DNA of 64,000 bases from Desulfobulbaceae bacterium (GTDB lineage Bacteria; Desulfobacterota; Desulfobulbia; Desulfobulbales; SURF-16), in contig JAGXFQ010000040.1 in the NCBI GenBank assembly GCA_024637145.1, positions 45,950 through 109,949 on the forward strand, read 5' to 3'. Below, one piece after another: positions 1-7,906 of this stretch. Under the pieces are notes generated by a model. That model was not told where the DNA came from. It saw only the letters and a list, made by a program, of their open reading frames with translations, and searched no databases. Numbering within the stretch: position 1 is the first letter of the stretch; the number at the start of each line of letters is the position of its first letter. The position numbers were made by a program, and so were the translations under genes.

Positions 1-643
1 GGAGGATAAAGTCGAGCTGACGGTGGGGCATTTTGCTGGGATGGGAGGGCCTGCCCCCCTCATTGGCGCTTTTGAGACCGGTGGCGCCCAGGAAGAGGTT
101 CAGTTCACGAGAGCCCCGGAAGCAGTTGAAGTCGCCGGCCACAATCACCGGTTTCTGCACCTTTTTGAGGAGACCGTAGAGGTCCTCGAGCTGATGTTGT
201 CGGAGGCGGTACTTGAGGGCCAGATGGACCACAAAAATGGTGACATCGGGCAACTCTGCCTCAATGACCAGTCGTTTGACCCCCTCCTGAAAATAATGGA
301 AATGGTGGCTGAGAAAGGCCTCCTTACTGATCAGGGCATTGCCCTGTTTTCGGAGGATAGGGGTTCTGGAGGCCAGGGAACCGTTACCGTATTTAGGCTC
401 CACCAGGTGGGCGTGCTGCATGGCGTCGGCAATGGCAGCGGCCTGGCAGCACGCTTTCATCCGGTAGGAGCCGCAGTCCACCTCAACCAGGGCGGTGATA
501 TCCGGTTCCTCTGATTTGATGAAGGAGGTGATGGCCTTCATATTGATGGTGCTGGACTTCAGCATGCCGGCATAGGGTAGCGGCAGGTGAAAGCGGGCGC
601 CGCTGCCGGTGGCATAGCGTATGTTATAAAGAAGGAAGCGCAT
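1..643 (-). CDS. Endonuclease/exonuclease/phosphatase (EEP) family protein, 3' end outside window
   Basis: Reading from an ATG at 643 down to base 1 gives 214 residues without a stop, so the C-terminus is lost at the window edge. It starts MRFLLYNIRY, the usual EEP beginning with an Asn near residue 7. Metal and catalytic positions expected for the DNase I/AP-endonuclease fold can be seen: E54 (ALVEVD), H140 (VVHLAL), GDFN with D171 and N173, and QLDFI at D211. The final His should lie beyond the window. There is no signal peptide, so it is probably cytosolic. The substrate cannot be told from sequence: nuclease, phosphatase or phosphodiesterase are all possible. Family assignment is firm. 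Confidence 0.8.
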   Translation of the reverse strand, partial: MRFLLYNIRYATGSGARFHLPLPYAGMLKSSTINMKAITSFIKSEEPDITALVEVDCGSYRMKACCQAAAIADAMQHAHLVEPKYGNGSLASRTPILRKQGNALISKEAFLSHHFHYFQEGVKRLVIEAELPDVTIFVVHLALKYRLRQHQLEDLYGLLKKVQKPVIVAGDFNCFRGSRELNLFLGATGLKSANEGGRPSHPSKMPHRQLDFIL

Positions 644-844
644 TCAGGTATTGACTGGGAAAGAGGATGTTGTTGTCTGTAAAAACTATTTATTGTAAAT
701 GGTTTTGGCAGGAATGTCACGGTCAGGGCAGGTTGGTTCCTTTCTTTCTGAACCAGGGCCCTGGCAAAAAGAGGGTGATCAGGTGAAAAAGTTCAAAAAA
801 AATATTCTTTTGCCGGGCCTTTGCCGCTGCCGGGCCGGCAGGCT

Positions 845-1951
845 ATGATGGCGGCCAATTCCAGGGCGGCGCAGCAGGGCTGGTTGCGGCAGCTTGTCGC
901 TGAACACCGGCAGATCTGCTGGCTCCATCGCCTGGATCTCACCTCCCCGGTCCTGGAGATTATGGAGGATAGCAGCAAAGCCGGCTCCTGGACGGCCGGT
1001 TTTGCCAGTCTGAAAATCGCTGACTGGCTGATCAGGGAGCACAGCTGGGATGTGGTCCTGGAGGTCCTCCGGCATGAGATGGCCCATCAATATGTCCATG
1101 AGGTGATGGGGCAGGGGCACCAAAGGCCGCACGGCCCGGCCTTTCAAGAGGCGTGTCGCAAAGTGGGGGTCCATCCCCGGTTTTGCCGGGCCACGGGCAC
1201 CATTCCCCTTTTCCTCAAGGGTGCGGAGGCCGGGCCGCAGCCCGTGGCCATCCTTGCCAAGGTGGAAAAACTCTTCTCCCTGGCCCAAAGCACCAATGAG
1301 CATGAAGCCGCCCTGGCCATGGCCAAGGCCAATCTGCTGCTGCGCCGGCATAATATCAGCAGGCTTGAGCAACAGATCTCGGCCCGCTACGACTCTCTCA
1401 TTATCAATGAGGGCCGGCAACAGATCACGGCCGTGCAGCGGGCCATGGCCGCCATCCTCAAGGATTTTTTCTATGTGCAGGTGGTTATCGGCCGCCAGTT
1501 TGACGCCGGCTCAGGGAAGAGCCACCGGGTTATCGAACTCCTGGGGGCGGCGGAAAATCTGGCAGTGGCCGAATATGTCTATTTTTTCCTCGGCCAGCGG
1601 CTGGAGGTCCTGTGGCAGGGGTTCCGGAGGCTGGGCGGGGTGCCGGGCCGGGAAAAAAGATCCTACCACCTGGGGGTGCTCAAGGGCTTTGAGGCCAGGC
1701 TGCGCGGCCAGGAACAACAGGCCATGGCCCACCCGGGCGCCCTGACTAATGCCCTGATCTGCAGCCAGGACCAGGGCCTTGTCTGCTTTTGCCGCCAGCG
1801 CCATCCCCGGCTGAGAAATGTCAGGCATAAAGGGGCAAAGCTCTATTGCGGCTCCTATGAGGCCGGTGCCGAAGAGGGCCAGAGACTGGTCATCCATAAG
1901 GCCGTGGCCTCCCGGGGCCGGAAGCGGGTCGGCCTTTTAGCGGGGAGCTGA
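845..1951 (+). CDS. SprT-like zinc peptidase domain / DUF2786 protein
   Basis: 368-residue protein. An N-terminal SprT-like region carries HEMAH (H77, E78, H81) with a possible third ligand at H96 (HGPAF). A DUF2786 segment follows at about 136-175, with the typical alternation of small residues and charged KANLLLRRHNI. The C-terminal 190 residues are less recognisable. ATG 845 is preferred; a TTG at 821 in the same frame would add eight residues. DUF2786 proteins are mostly uncharacterised. The HExxH suggests a metallopeptidase, but activity is inferred. It converges on the cytochrome gene at 2085 across a shared terminator. Cytosolic, with no signal peptide. Confidence 0.75.
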   Translation: MMAANSRAAQQGWLRQLVAEHRQICWLHRLDLTSPVLEIMEDSSKAGSWTAGFASLKIADWLIREHSWDVVLEVLRHEMAHQYVHEVMGQGHQRPHGPAFQEACRKVGVHPRFCRATGTIPLFLKGAEAGPQPVAILAKVEKLFSLAQSTNEHEAALAMAKANLLLRRHNISRLEQQISARYDSLIINEGRQQITAVQRAMAAILKDFFYVQVVIGRQFDAGSGKSHRVIELLGAAENLAVAEYVYFFLGQRLEVLWQGFRRLGGVPGREKRSYHLGVLKGFEARLRGQEQQAMAHPGALTNALICSQDQGLVCFCRQRHPRLRNVRHKGAKLYCGSYEAGAEEGQRLVIHKAVASRGRKRVGLLAGS

Positions 1952-2004
1952 ACCGGGTCTCGGCCTTTGGCATAAGTCCCCAACCGGGCAGGCTGGGGAG
2001 GTTA

Positions 2005-2050
2005 TAAAAAAAGGCGGCGGCCAAGCTCCTCCTTAACCGCCGCTTTTTTA
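2005..2050. terminator. Bidirectional intrinsic terminator
   Basis: A GC stem (GCGGCGG at 2014-2020 pairing with CCGCCGC at 2037-2043) is preceded by an A-run and followed by a T-run. It lies between two converging genes, so it can serve both strands. Confidence 0.75.
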
Positions 2051-2084
2051 TTGTTGTCTCCCGACCGGGAGAGGGTGTTTAGCG

Positions 2085-2483
2085 TCAGGCATTATCATTG
2101 ACGTCCCGGCTGTTTTTGCCCCAGCGGAAGAGATAATCGTTGACCATGAGCTGCTCATCCAGGGTCATGGAGTCCCAGGAGCCGTCCTGGGCACAGGGGG
2201 GATATTTCTGGCTGAAAACCCGGTTCCAGGCCTTGGCTGTTTTCGACTCCGCCCACAGAAAGGGAGCCCCCTGGTCATTGTCGCGGAAATGACAGCCCTG
2301 GCAGAGGCTTCTGAAGACCTTGCCGCCCTGGCCCCAGGCGCGGCTTTCCCATTCCAGGGGGCCGTGGTCCAGGGTGCGGCAGGTCTTGGTGGTCGCGTCA
2401 TAACGTGTTTCAGGCCGGCCAAAGGCCGGAAGGGCTATCCCCATTACCAGCAAAATAACCAGCGCACTTGTTGCCTGTTTCAT
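2085..2483 (-). CDS. Small periplasmic monoheme c-type cytochrome
   Basis: 132 residues with a clear signal peptide (hydrophobic stretch at about 5-22 ending in ALPAFG) and one heme-binding CQGCH at about residues 60-64. The remainder has no repeated CxxCH, so it is a monoheme protein. The rest (AKAWNRVF, then a C-terminal helix YLFRWGKNSR) fits a small class I-like fold, but an axial Met is not obvious. It is divergent from the TetR gene at 2637, and a perfect inverted repeat lies in the shared promoter region, so the regulator may control it. Redox partner unknown. Confidence 0.75.
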   Translation of the reverse strand: MKQATSALVILLVMGIALPAFGRPETRYDATTKTCRTLDHGPLEWESRAWGQGGKVFRSLCQGCHFRDNDQGAPFLWAESKTAKAWNRVFSQKYPPCAQDGSWDSMTLDEQLMVNDYLFRWGKNSRDVNDNA

Positions 2484-2543
2484 GGCACCTCCTCATAGGG
2501 CGCCACCTGAAAGCCTTGCAGCCTGTGGTGGCGGCAAAAATAA

Positions 2544-2563
2544 ATTGTACTAATCAGTACAAT
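2544..2563. promoter_or_regulatory. Inverted-repeat operator, probably for the TetR regulator
   Basis: ATTGTACT-AATC-AGTACAAT is a perfect 8-bp inverted repeat with a 4-bp centre. It sits 61 bp upstream of the cytochrome start and 74 bp upstream of the TetR start, the usual place for an auto-regulated divergent TetR operator. Confidence 0.6.
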
Positions 2564-2636
2564 AAGATAACCTGTCTGGGCCAGGGGTCAAGTTTTTTGT
2601 AACGATCAGTAATAAAAAAGAGGGGCGCAGCACTTC

Positions 2637-3218
2637 ATGGGTAGAATGAGACAGTTTGACAAGGATAAGGCCCTGGCCGCGGCCATGTATCTTTTCTGGG
2701 CCCGGGGCTACAGCGCCACCTCCATCCAGGATCTGGAGCAGGCCACCGGCCTCAAGCGCTCCAGTATCTACAACACCTTCGGCAATAAGCGCAGCATCTT
2801 TCAAAAATGCCTGGCCCTCTACCGCCTCCAGGTGGAAGAGCTGCTGACGACCATTATGGCCGCGGCCCCCACCTGTCGGGAGGCCCTGGCCCGTTGGCTC
2901 AGCGCCGTCATCGCCATGCATTTCAGCGAGCAGACCCCGGGGGGCTGCCTGATGGTCCTCTCGGTGCTGGAGGGCGGCCAGCACGATGAGCAGACCCGGG
3001 AGATGGCGGCGGCCCTCTTTCATCAGGAGCGGGACATGGTCCAGGCCCGCCTGCAGAGAGGTGTTGCCCAGGGGGAGCTCCCCCCTGATTTTGATTGCCG
3101 GGCCGGGGCCGGGGCCATAGCCGCGGCCAGCTCCGGCATCATGGTTCTGGCCATGGCCAATTACCCGCGAGAGGCCCTGGAGGAGATCAGCCACGCCACC
3201 CTGGCCCTGCTCGGCTAG
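2637..3218 (+). CDS. TetR/AcrR family transcriptional regulator
   Basis: 193 residues. The N-terminal TetR helix-turn-helix is clear: SATSIQDLEQATGLKRSSIY, then NTFGNKRSIF, at about residues 24-54. The C-terminal ligand-binding part is helical, with MHFSEQTPGGCLMVLS as in TetR_C_16-like proteins. Ligand unknown. It probably represses itself and the divergent cytochrome through the 2544-2563 palindrome. Its TAG stop lies inside the CTAG that forms the left boundary of a 205-bp MITE, so the element begins at the last codon of this gene. Confidence 0.85.
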   Translation: MGRMRQFDKDKALAAAMYLFWARGYSATSIQDLEQATGLKRSSIYNTFGNKRSIFQKCLALYRLQVEELLTTIMAAAPTCREALARWLSAVIAMHFSEQTPGGCLMVLSVLEGGQHDEQTREMAAALFHQERDMVQARLQRGVAQGELPPDFDCRAGAGAIAAASSGIMVLAMANYPREALEEISHATLALLG

Positions 3219-3419
3219 TGCAGTGTATCACTTAAAGTTTCGTATATTTATGTAACTCTGTCTTTAACCACAAAGGCATTCTTTTTAATACCCCCTTGAG
3301 GGGTATAAAGACACGAAGAGCTTCTTGTTGTTATGTTTTTTCTTTGTGCCTTCGTGTCTTTGTGGTTCGAATACAATAACGAAATTCTACACGTACATTT
3401 AAGTTTTACGGAGTACTAG
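3215..3419. mobile_element. MITE family 1, copy a (205 bp)
   Basis: Non-coding element bounded by CTAG on both sides, with imperfect terminal inverted repeats (ends CTAGTGCAGTGTATCACTTA and, reversed, CTAGTACTCCGTAAAACTTA). The interior holds a long imperfect palindrome built on ACCACAAAG/CTTTGTGGT. Two further copies are at 38778-38954 and 50219-50423, in the opposite orientation. A CTAG duplication fits IS5-type (YTAR) target sites, so mobilisation by an IS5-family transposase is inferred. The left CTAG supplies the TetR stop codon. Bases 3420-3592 downstream hold nothing I recognise. Confidence 0.85.
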
Positions 3420-3592
3420 GATGCAGCAGCGCTTGCTTATGGCTGATGGACTCGTAAAAAGTCTATGATGACAGGGCGGAAATCCCCCTTTTTCAGGCCA
3501 CAATAGAGTATGGTAGCCGGTCTGCAGCAAGAAGGAAGGCCAAGGCGGCTAGCCCCAGCTTTTTTTTCAACCCTTTTCCGCGGAGTCAGCAT

Positions 3593-4042
3593 ATGACCCT
3601 TTCACCGCAGCTTATCTGGTTTCTGCTGGGCGTGGCCTTTCTGGTGGGCGAGATGGCCCTGCCCGGCTTTATCCTCATCTTTTTTACGGTGGGCTGCTGG
3701 ATTGCCGCCATCATTACCTGGGGGACAAACATCACTGTCACCGGCCAGGTCCTCGTCTTTGTGGCCATCTCCCTTGTTTCGCTCTTCAGCCTGCGCAAAT
3801 ATAGCCTCAAGACCTTCAAGGGCTCCATCCGCCATGATGAAGATGATGGCGGTATGGAGTCGAAAATAGGCAAGACCGCCCAGGTGACCCAGGCCATAAC
3901 CCCCCATCTACCCGGCGAGATCAAGATGGGAGGTACTTTCTGGCGGGCCGTGGCTGATGAGGAAATCGCCAAAGAACAGAGTGTCATTATTGTGAGCCAG
4001 ACCGCAGACGAGGGGCTCACCTTCAAAGTAAAACCCTTATAA
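3593..4042 (+). CDS. NfeD-like membrane protein
   Basis: 149 residues: two to three N-terminal membrane segments (about 7-30, 33-44 and 50-66) followed by a soluble OB-fold NfeD C-domain (GKTAQVTQAITPHLPG, then GTFWRAVADEEI). It is the short form, without the ClpP-like protease domain of long NfeD proteins. It lies 21 bp upstream of a SPFH/stomatin gene. That pairing is conserved in bacteria: the OB domain contacts the SPFH oligomer in membrane microdomains. Localisation inner membrane; biochemical role unresolved. Confidence 0.85.
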   Translation: MTLSPQLIWFLLGVAFLVGEMALPGFILIFFTVGCWIAAIITWGTNITVTGQVLVFVAISLVSLFSLRKYSLKTFKGSIRHDEDDGGMESKIGKTAQVTQAITPHLPGEIKMGGTFWRAVADEEIAKEQSVIIVSQTADEGLTFKVKPL

Positions 4043-4063
4043 AAAGAGGGCAAAGGAGAAAAA

Positions 4064-5005
4064 ATGGGTGAATCATTAGTCGTGGTCGCTATCATCGCGG
4101 CCATTATCATTGTCTTATTGATCAAAACCGCCATTATCGTGCCCCAGCGCTCCGAGTTTATTGTGGAGCGGGTCGGCAAATACAGCCAGACCCTCAGTGC
4201 CGGCTTTCACATCCTGATCCCTTTTCTGGACAAGGTCGCCTACCGCCGCTCCCTTAAGGAACAGGTGGTGGATATCCCTTCCCAGGACTGTATTACCACC
4301 GATAATGTCTCGGTCTCGGTGGATGGTTTACTCTACCTGCAAGTCATGGACAGCAAGCGGTCGGCCTATGGCATTGACGACTACCATTTCGCCGCCAGCC
4401 AGCTGGCCCAGACCTCCCTGCGTTCGGTGATCGGTAAGATTGAACTTGACCGCACCTTCGAGGAGCGGGAGCGCCTGAACCAGCAGGTGGTGGCTGCCAT
4501 TGACGAGGCGGCCCAGAACTGGGGAATCAAGGTGCTCCGTTATGAGATCAAGGACATTACGCCGCCCAAGAGCGTTATGGAGGCCATGGAAAAACAGATG
4601 AAGGCCGAGCGGGAAAAACGGGCCACCATTGCCACCTCGGAAGGAGACAGGCAGTCGCGCATCAATCGGGCCGAAGGCCTGAAGCGGGAGGCCATTGCCG
4701 TCTCCGAGGGTGAAAAACAAAAGAGGATCAATGAGGCCGAGGGCTATGCCCGGGAGATTGAACTCATTGCCGAGGCCACTGCCGAGGGGATCAGGAAGAT
4801 TGCCGAGACCCTCACCCTGGACGGCGGTGAAACCGCTGCCAATCTGCGGGTGGCCGAGAAGTATATCGGAGAATTCGGCAAGCTGGCCAAAGAGACCAAT
4901 ACCATGATCATCCCCGCCAACCTGGGCGATGTCGCCGGCATGGTGGCCACGGCCATGTCCGTCCTCGGTCAGGGCAAACAGGGGGAGAAACCCCGGCAGC
5001 TTTAA
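4064..5005 (+). CDS. SPFH/Band 7 (slipin-type) membrane protein
   Basis: 313 residues with one N-terminal membrane anchor (about 5-24) then a full SPFH domain: VPQRSEFIVERVGKYSQTL, LIPFLDKVAYRRS, DNVSVSVDG. A charged coiled coil follows (about 175-245) with the repeated IxxSEGDRQ/INRAEG and VSEGEKQKRINEAEG pattern of stomatin/paraslipin proteins. There is a good ribosome site (AAGGAG) and it sits directly behind NfeD, so the two form one operon. Proteins of this type assemble into large ring oligomers in the inner membrane and affect membrane organisation and quality control. Confidence 0.9.
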   Translation: MGESLVVVAIIAAIIIVLLIKTAIIVPQRSEFIVERVGKYSQTLSAGFHILIPFLDKVAYRRSLKEQVVDIPSQDCITTDNVSVSVDGLLYLQVMDSKRSAYGIDDYHFAASQLAQTSLRSVIGKIELDRTFEERERLNQQVVAAIDEAAQNWGIKVLRYEIKDITPPKSVMEAMEKQMKAEREKRATIATSEGDRQSRINRAEGLKREAIAVSEGEKQKRINEAEGYAREIELIAEATAEGIRKIAETLTLDGGETAANLRVAEKYIGEFGKLAKETNTMIIPANLGDVAGMVATAMSVLGQGKQGEKPRQL

Positions 5006-5039
5006 GTGAGCGGTGGTCAGGGGTCACCGGGTGACCGGC

Positions 5040-5073
5040 AAGGGAGGGGCAGGGTTGTCGCCTCCCTTTTTTT
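5040..5073 (+). terminator. Intrinsic terminator of the NfeD-SPFH operon
   Basis: AGGGAGG (5041-5047) pairs with CCTCCCT (5061-5067), followed by a run of seven T, 35 bp after the SPFH stop. Confidence 0.6.
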
Positions 5074-5123
5074 ATCTTTTTTTTGGAAGAACCCTGCGGT
5101 CAGCAAGGGCACCAGCAGCTGGT

Positions 5124-5726
5124 TCAGGGCGTGATGGCTGGTTTTTGGCGCTGCTGCTGGTCTGGCCTGGTCTTATGAAAAAAAACAGGGGCCGTGGCGA
5201 TGCGGCGATACATGTGTATCTCCTGGCGATGGGGGGCCCAATTAATAAGCAGATTGGCAATGGCATACCAGAGGGAGACCCAGGCCGCCACATTGAGTCC
5301 TTCCGCAAAGACATCGGCAAGGACCGACTCCTGACCGGCATATTGTTGATTGATCCAGACGGAGAGGGAAAGGATGACCACGCCGATGGCAAAGAGGATC
5401 AGGGAGGAGCGGGCCATGTGGGACAAGGTGCGCAACTCAAGATCAACGAGATAGAGAAAAAAATTGTGGATACTGGTTTTTACCTGCGAGGTCAGGCCGG
5501 GATCCGCGCTGGCGCTGATGTGCAATTGAATGACAAAATCTTTTTTGCCGATTTCCCTTGCTGATTCAATGAGGTAGGCCACCAGATTGGGATCAAGCTC
5601 TTTTTTCCGGTAGGGCGCATATTTGTCGAGATTATTGTAGAGATCCCCGATCTTTTCCGCCGCAATATCGATGATGACCTTTTTGTCTCTGGTGCGGCCG
5701 TAACGATTGAGGATATTTTCTTTCAT
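5124..5726 (-). CDS. Predicted membrane protein of unknown function
   Basis: 200 residues when started at the ATG that follows an AAAGGCGG ribosome site (a longer reading from 5774 lacks one). The N-terminal half is soluble and charged (GRTRDKKVIIDIAAEKIGDL). Two membrane helices follow at about 107-125 (SSLILFAIGVVILSLSVW) and 140-160, then a basic tail. I do not recognise the family. It converges on the SPFH gene and has no obvious partner. Short conserved-looking helical regions suggest a genuine gene, not a chance reading frame. Confidence 0.6.
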   Translation of the reverse strand: MKENILNRYGRTRDKKVIIDIAAEKIGDLYNNLDKYAPYRKKELDPNLVAYLIESAREIGKKDFVIQLHISASADPGLTSQVKTSIHNFFLYLVDLELRTLSHMARSSLILFAIGVVILSLSVWINQQYAGQESVLADVFAEGLNVAAWVSLWYAIANLLINWAPHRQEIHMYRRIATAPVFFHKTRPDQQQRQKPAITP

Positions 5727-5854
5727 GGTCAGGATGCCGCCTTTTTTCAAGGAGTGAAGGCAGAGGGCAAGCATAAGCGGGCCACTTCTGTGCCGCCTTC
5801 AGGATAGCACGCTGCGGCCGCTGATATCCAGCAAAAGCCATTATCTCTAAAGGC

Positions 5855-6358
5855 TTAAGGCTGGCCCTGCTTCCACTGGAAGTCCTCTTTGCCGGCCGGC
5901 TCAGGGCGATATGTGCATTGCAGGCCCTTGAGGAAATGGCGCAGGACCTGATCCTTGCAGTCACGGTAGTGTTTGTGGTCCGGCTTCCGGAAAAAGGCGC
6001 TTAATTCGTGCTTGCTCATGGTCATCCGGGCCAGGTCCAGCAGCGCCAGGATATCTTCATCCTTCAGCTCCAGGGCGATTTTTAATTTTCTGATGATGAT
6101 GTTGTTGGTTAACCGCTTTTCGGGGGGGGGGGACGGCCCTTCTTTTTTGCCTCGTTTATCGGCAATGAGGCCATCAAGGAAGGCGGCCAGTTCCGGGTCG
6201 CTGCATTCCTGAGAGTCAGGGGCATCCTCTTTTTTCAGCCAATTGCTGATCTGGGCCCGGGTTACCGGCTGGCCGGCCAGGGCAAAGAGCGCCATCATTT
6301 TGGAATCGTCAAGATCAAAGGTGTAACGCAGACGGCGTAAGATATCGTTATTGGTCAC
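5855..6358 (-). CDS. DUF1456 family protein with an 11-base poly-C tract
   Basis: 167 residues from a GTG start. Two copies of the DUF1456 helical repeat are visible: TNNDILRRLRYTFDLDDSKM near the N-terminus and TNNIIIRKLKIALELKDEDI from about residue 84, each followed by a ISNWLKK- or LSAFFRK-type helix. The family (E. coli YehS-like) has no firmly known role. The linker between repeats (SPPPEK) is encoded by eleven consecutive C on the coding strand (6122-6132), where slippage would shift the frame. The reading frame is intact here. Its upstream neighbour is the MFS gene on the same strand. Confidence 0.75.
   Translation of the reverse strand: MTNNDILRRLRYTFDLDDSKMMALFALAGQPVTRAQISNWLKKEDAPDSQECSDPELAAFLDGLIADKRGKKEGPSPPPEKRLTNNIIIRKLKIALELKDEDILALLDLARMTMSKHELSAFFRKPDHKHYRDCKDQVLRHFLKGLQCTYRPEPAGKEDFQWKQGQP
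6122..6132. repeat. 11-bp homopolymer (G on +, C on the coding strand)
   Basis: An uninterrupted G11 on the + strand inside the DUF1456 gene, between its two repeats. Such tracts are prone to slipped-strand changes and to sequencing error. Confidence 0.9.
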
Positions 6359-6561
6359 GGGTATGTCCGGGGCTGAGCGGCAGCAAAGGTGCGACGAGGT
6401 GCGGCCTGGTAATTTGGGGGCTCTTCTTTGGTCTCTTCTGGCCTTAAGGGCCGCGCCCCCTGCCGGGATGGCAAGCAGGCTTTGCCTCTTCAGGGATACT
6501 ACTTCCCTGCTCTGGCCGGCGTCAACCTCTATGGGCCGGCAAGAGCAGGGCGGGCCACGGT

Positions 6562-7764
6562 TCAGGTGGCGGCTTGGGGGGTGCGGCCTCTGGCCTTGAT
6601 GAGAATGAGGATGGTGAGCACCAGCAGGGTGGAGAAGCCGGCCAGGGTCTGGTAGACGGCACCAAAGCCCCACCCCGCTTTGACCAGGCCCACCATCTTG
6701 ACACTGAGCGCCCCCACTCCGAAGGTAAGGATGAACTTGATGCCGTAGGCGGCGCTCAAGAAGTTGGCCGGAGTGAGGCGGGCCACCAGGGTGTTTTCCA
6801 GGGGCTGCATGCCCAGCAGAAAAAAGGCATGGATCATGGCAAAAAAGACCAGCAGGCTGTTGGTGGTGGCGGCCATGAGCAGGGCCATGGGGATGGTGAT
6901 CAGGTGAAAGAGGAGGTAGCCGCTGGTGAGCTTGAACCGTTCCCCCATCACGCCGCCGGCATATTGACCTGCCATGCCCACGAAATAGATGAGGGAGGTG
7001 AAAAGAGTGGCCACCACATTGGCCGAGCCCAGGCCGCCGGTGAGATTGGTCAGCCCCTGGTAGAGGTCGCCGGTCTGCAGCTCAAGATAGGAGGGCAGGG
7101 TGATGGAGGTGGCGCGATAGACAATGCCGCCCAGGGTCATGGCCGCCAGCAGGAGGAGGAAGGCGGGGAGGGAGTTGGCCGTCTCTTTTTTCTTCTGCGG
7201 GGCGGAGGCGGGCGAAGTGGTTTTTATCCGGTGCAGGAGGAGCAGGCCGCTCAGGTTCATCAACCCCACCACCAGATAGACCATGGCGGCGCCCCACAGG
7301 TAGTTGATTGTGCCGGCCAGAAGGGGTGCCGTGGCCAGGCCGAGGTTGCCGAATATGCCGTTATAGGCCATGCCCCGGCTGGTCTGCGCCACCTCGCGGG
7401 CAATCCACCCCAGGCCGGCCGGATGGTAGATCCCGGAAAAAAGACCGATACCGGCCAGGGCCAGCCAGAGCTGCTCTGGATTGTTGATCTGCAAGGCGGC
7501 CCAGAAGGCGCAGAGACCGGCGCCCACATGGAAAAGGGCGAGCAGACGGCGGGGCCCGAAACGGTCGGCCGCCAGGCCCCAGGGCAGGGCGGTAAGGCCG
7601 AAGAGCAGATACATCCAGAAGGAAAGCGCCAGGGTGACGGTCATGGAGAGCCCCAGGGACCCAGCCAGGGGCAGGAGCAGGGCTGGAAAAACCAGCATAT
7701 TAAAATGGCTCATGAAATGACCAAAGCAGGTCACGCCGAGGATGGAGCGTTCATGGGGATTCAT
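6562..7764 (-). CDS. Major facilitator superfamily transporter
   Basis: 400 residues with about twelve hydrophobic segments. MFS signatures are present: GLAADRFGPRRLLAL in the loop between helices 2 and 3, and GLFSGIYHPAGLGWIARE in helix 5, where a conserved HPAG resembles fosmidomycin-resistance-type and sugar/metabolite carriers. A short polar loop (TTSPASAPQKKKE) separates the two six-helix halves. Inner membrane; substrate cannot be inferred. It is divergent from rlmN. Confidence 0.85.
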   Translation of the reverse strand: MNPHERSILGVTCFGHFMSHFNMLVFPALLLPLAGSLGLSMTVTLALSFWMYLLFGLTALPWGLAADRFGPRRLLALFHVGAGLCAFWAALQINNPEQLWLALAGIGLFSGIYHPAGLGWIAREVAQTSRGMAYNGIFGNLGLATAPLLAGTINYLWGAAMVYLVVGLMNLSGLLLLHRIKTTSPASAPQKKKETANSLPAFLLLLAAMTLGGIVYRATSITLPSYLELQTGDLYQGLTNLTGGLGSANVVATLFTSLIYFVGMAGQYAGGVMGERFKLTSGYLLFHLITIPMALLMAATTNSLLVFFAMIHAFFLLGMQPLENTLVARLTPANFLSAAYGIKFILTFGVGALSVKMVGLVKAGWGFGAVYQTLAGFSTLLVLTILILIKARGRTPQAAT

Positions 7765-7906
7765 GGTTCCTCAGATAACGGCAAACGCCCTGGTTGTCCA
7801 TGATTTTCTTGATGACCCGGGGGGCGGAACCTGGCATAATAATGGGTCGTTTCGAGGGGATTCTCAAGGTTTCCCTTAAATATCATCTTGTTCATTGTTG
7901 CTGCCC

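Noticed and set aside
6574..7803. Long plus-strand reading frame opposite the MFS gene
   Set aside because: Gly/Gln/His-rich composition is the mirror of a GC-rich membrane-protein gene; the minus strand encodes clear MFS motifs.
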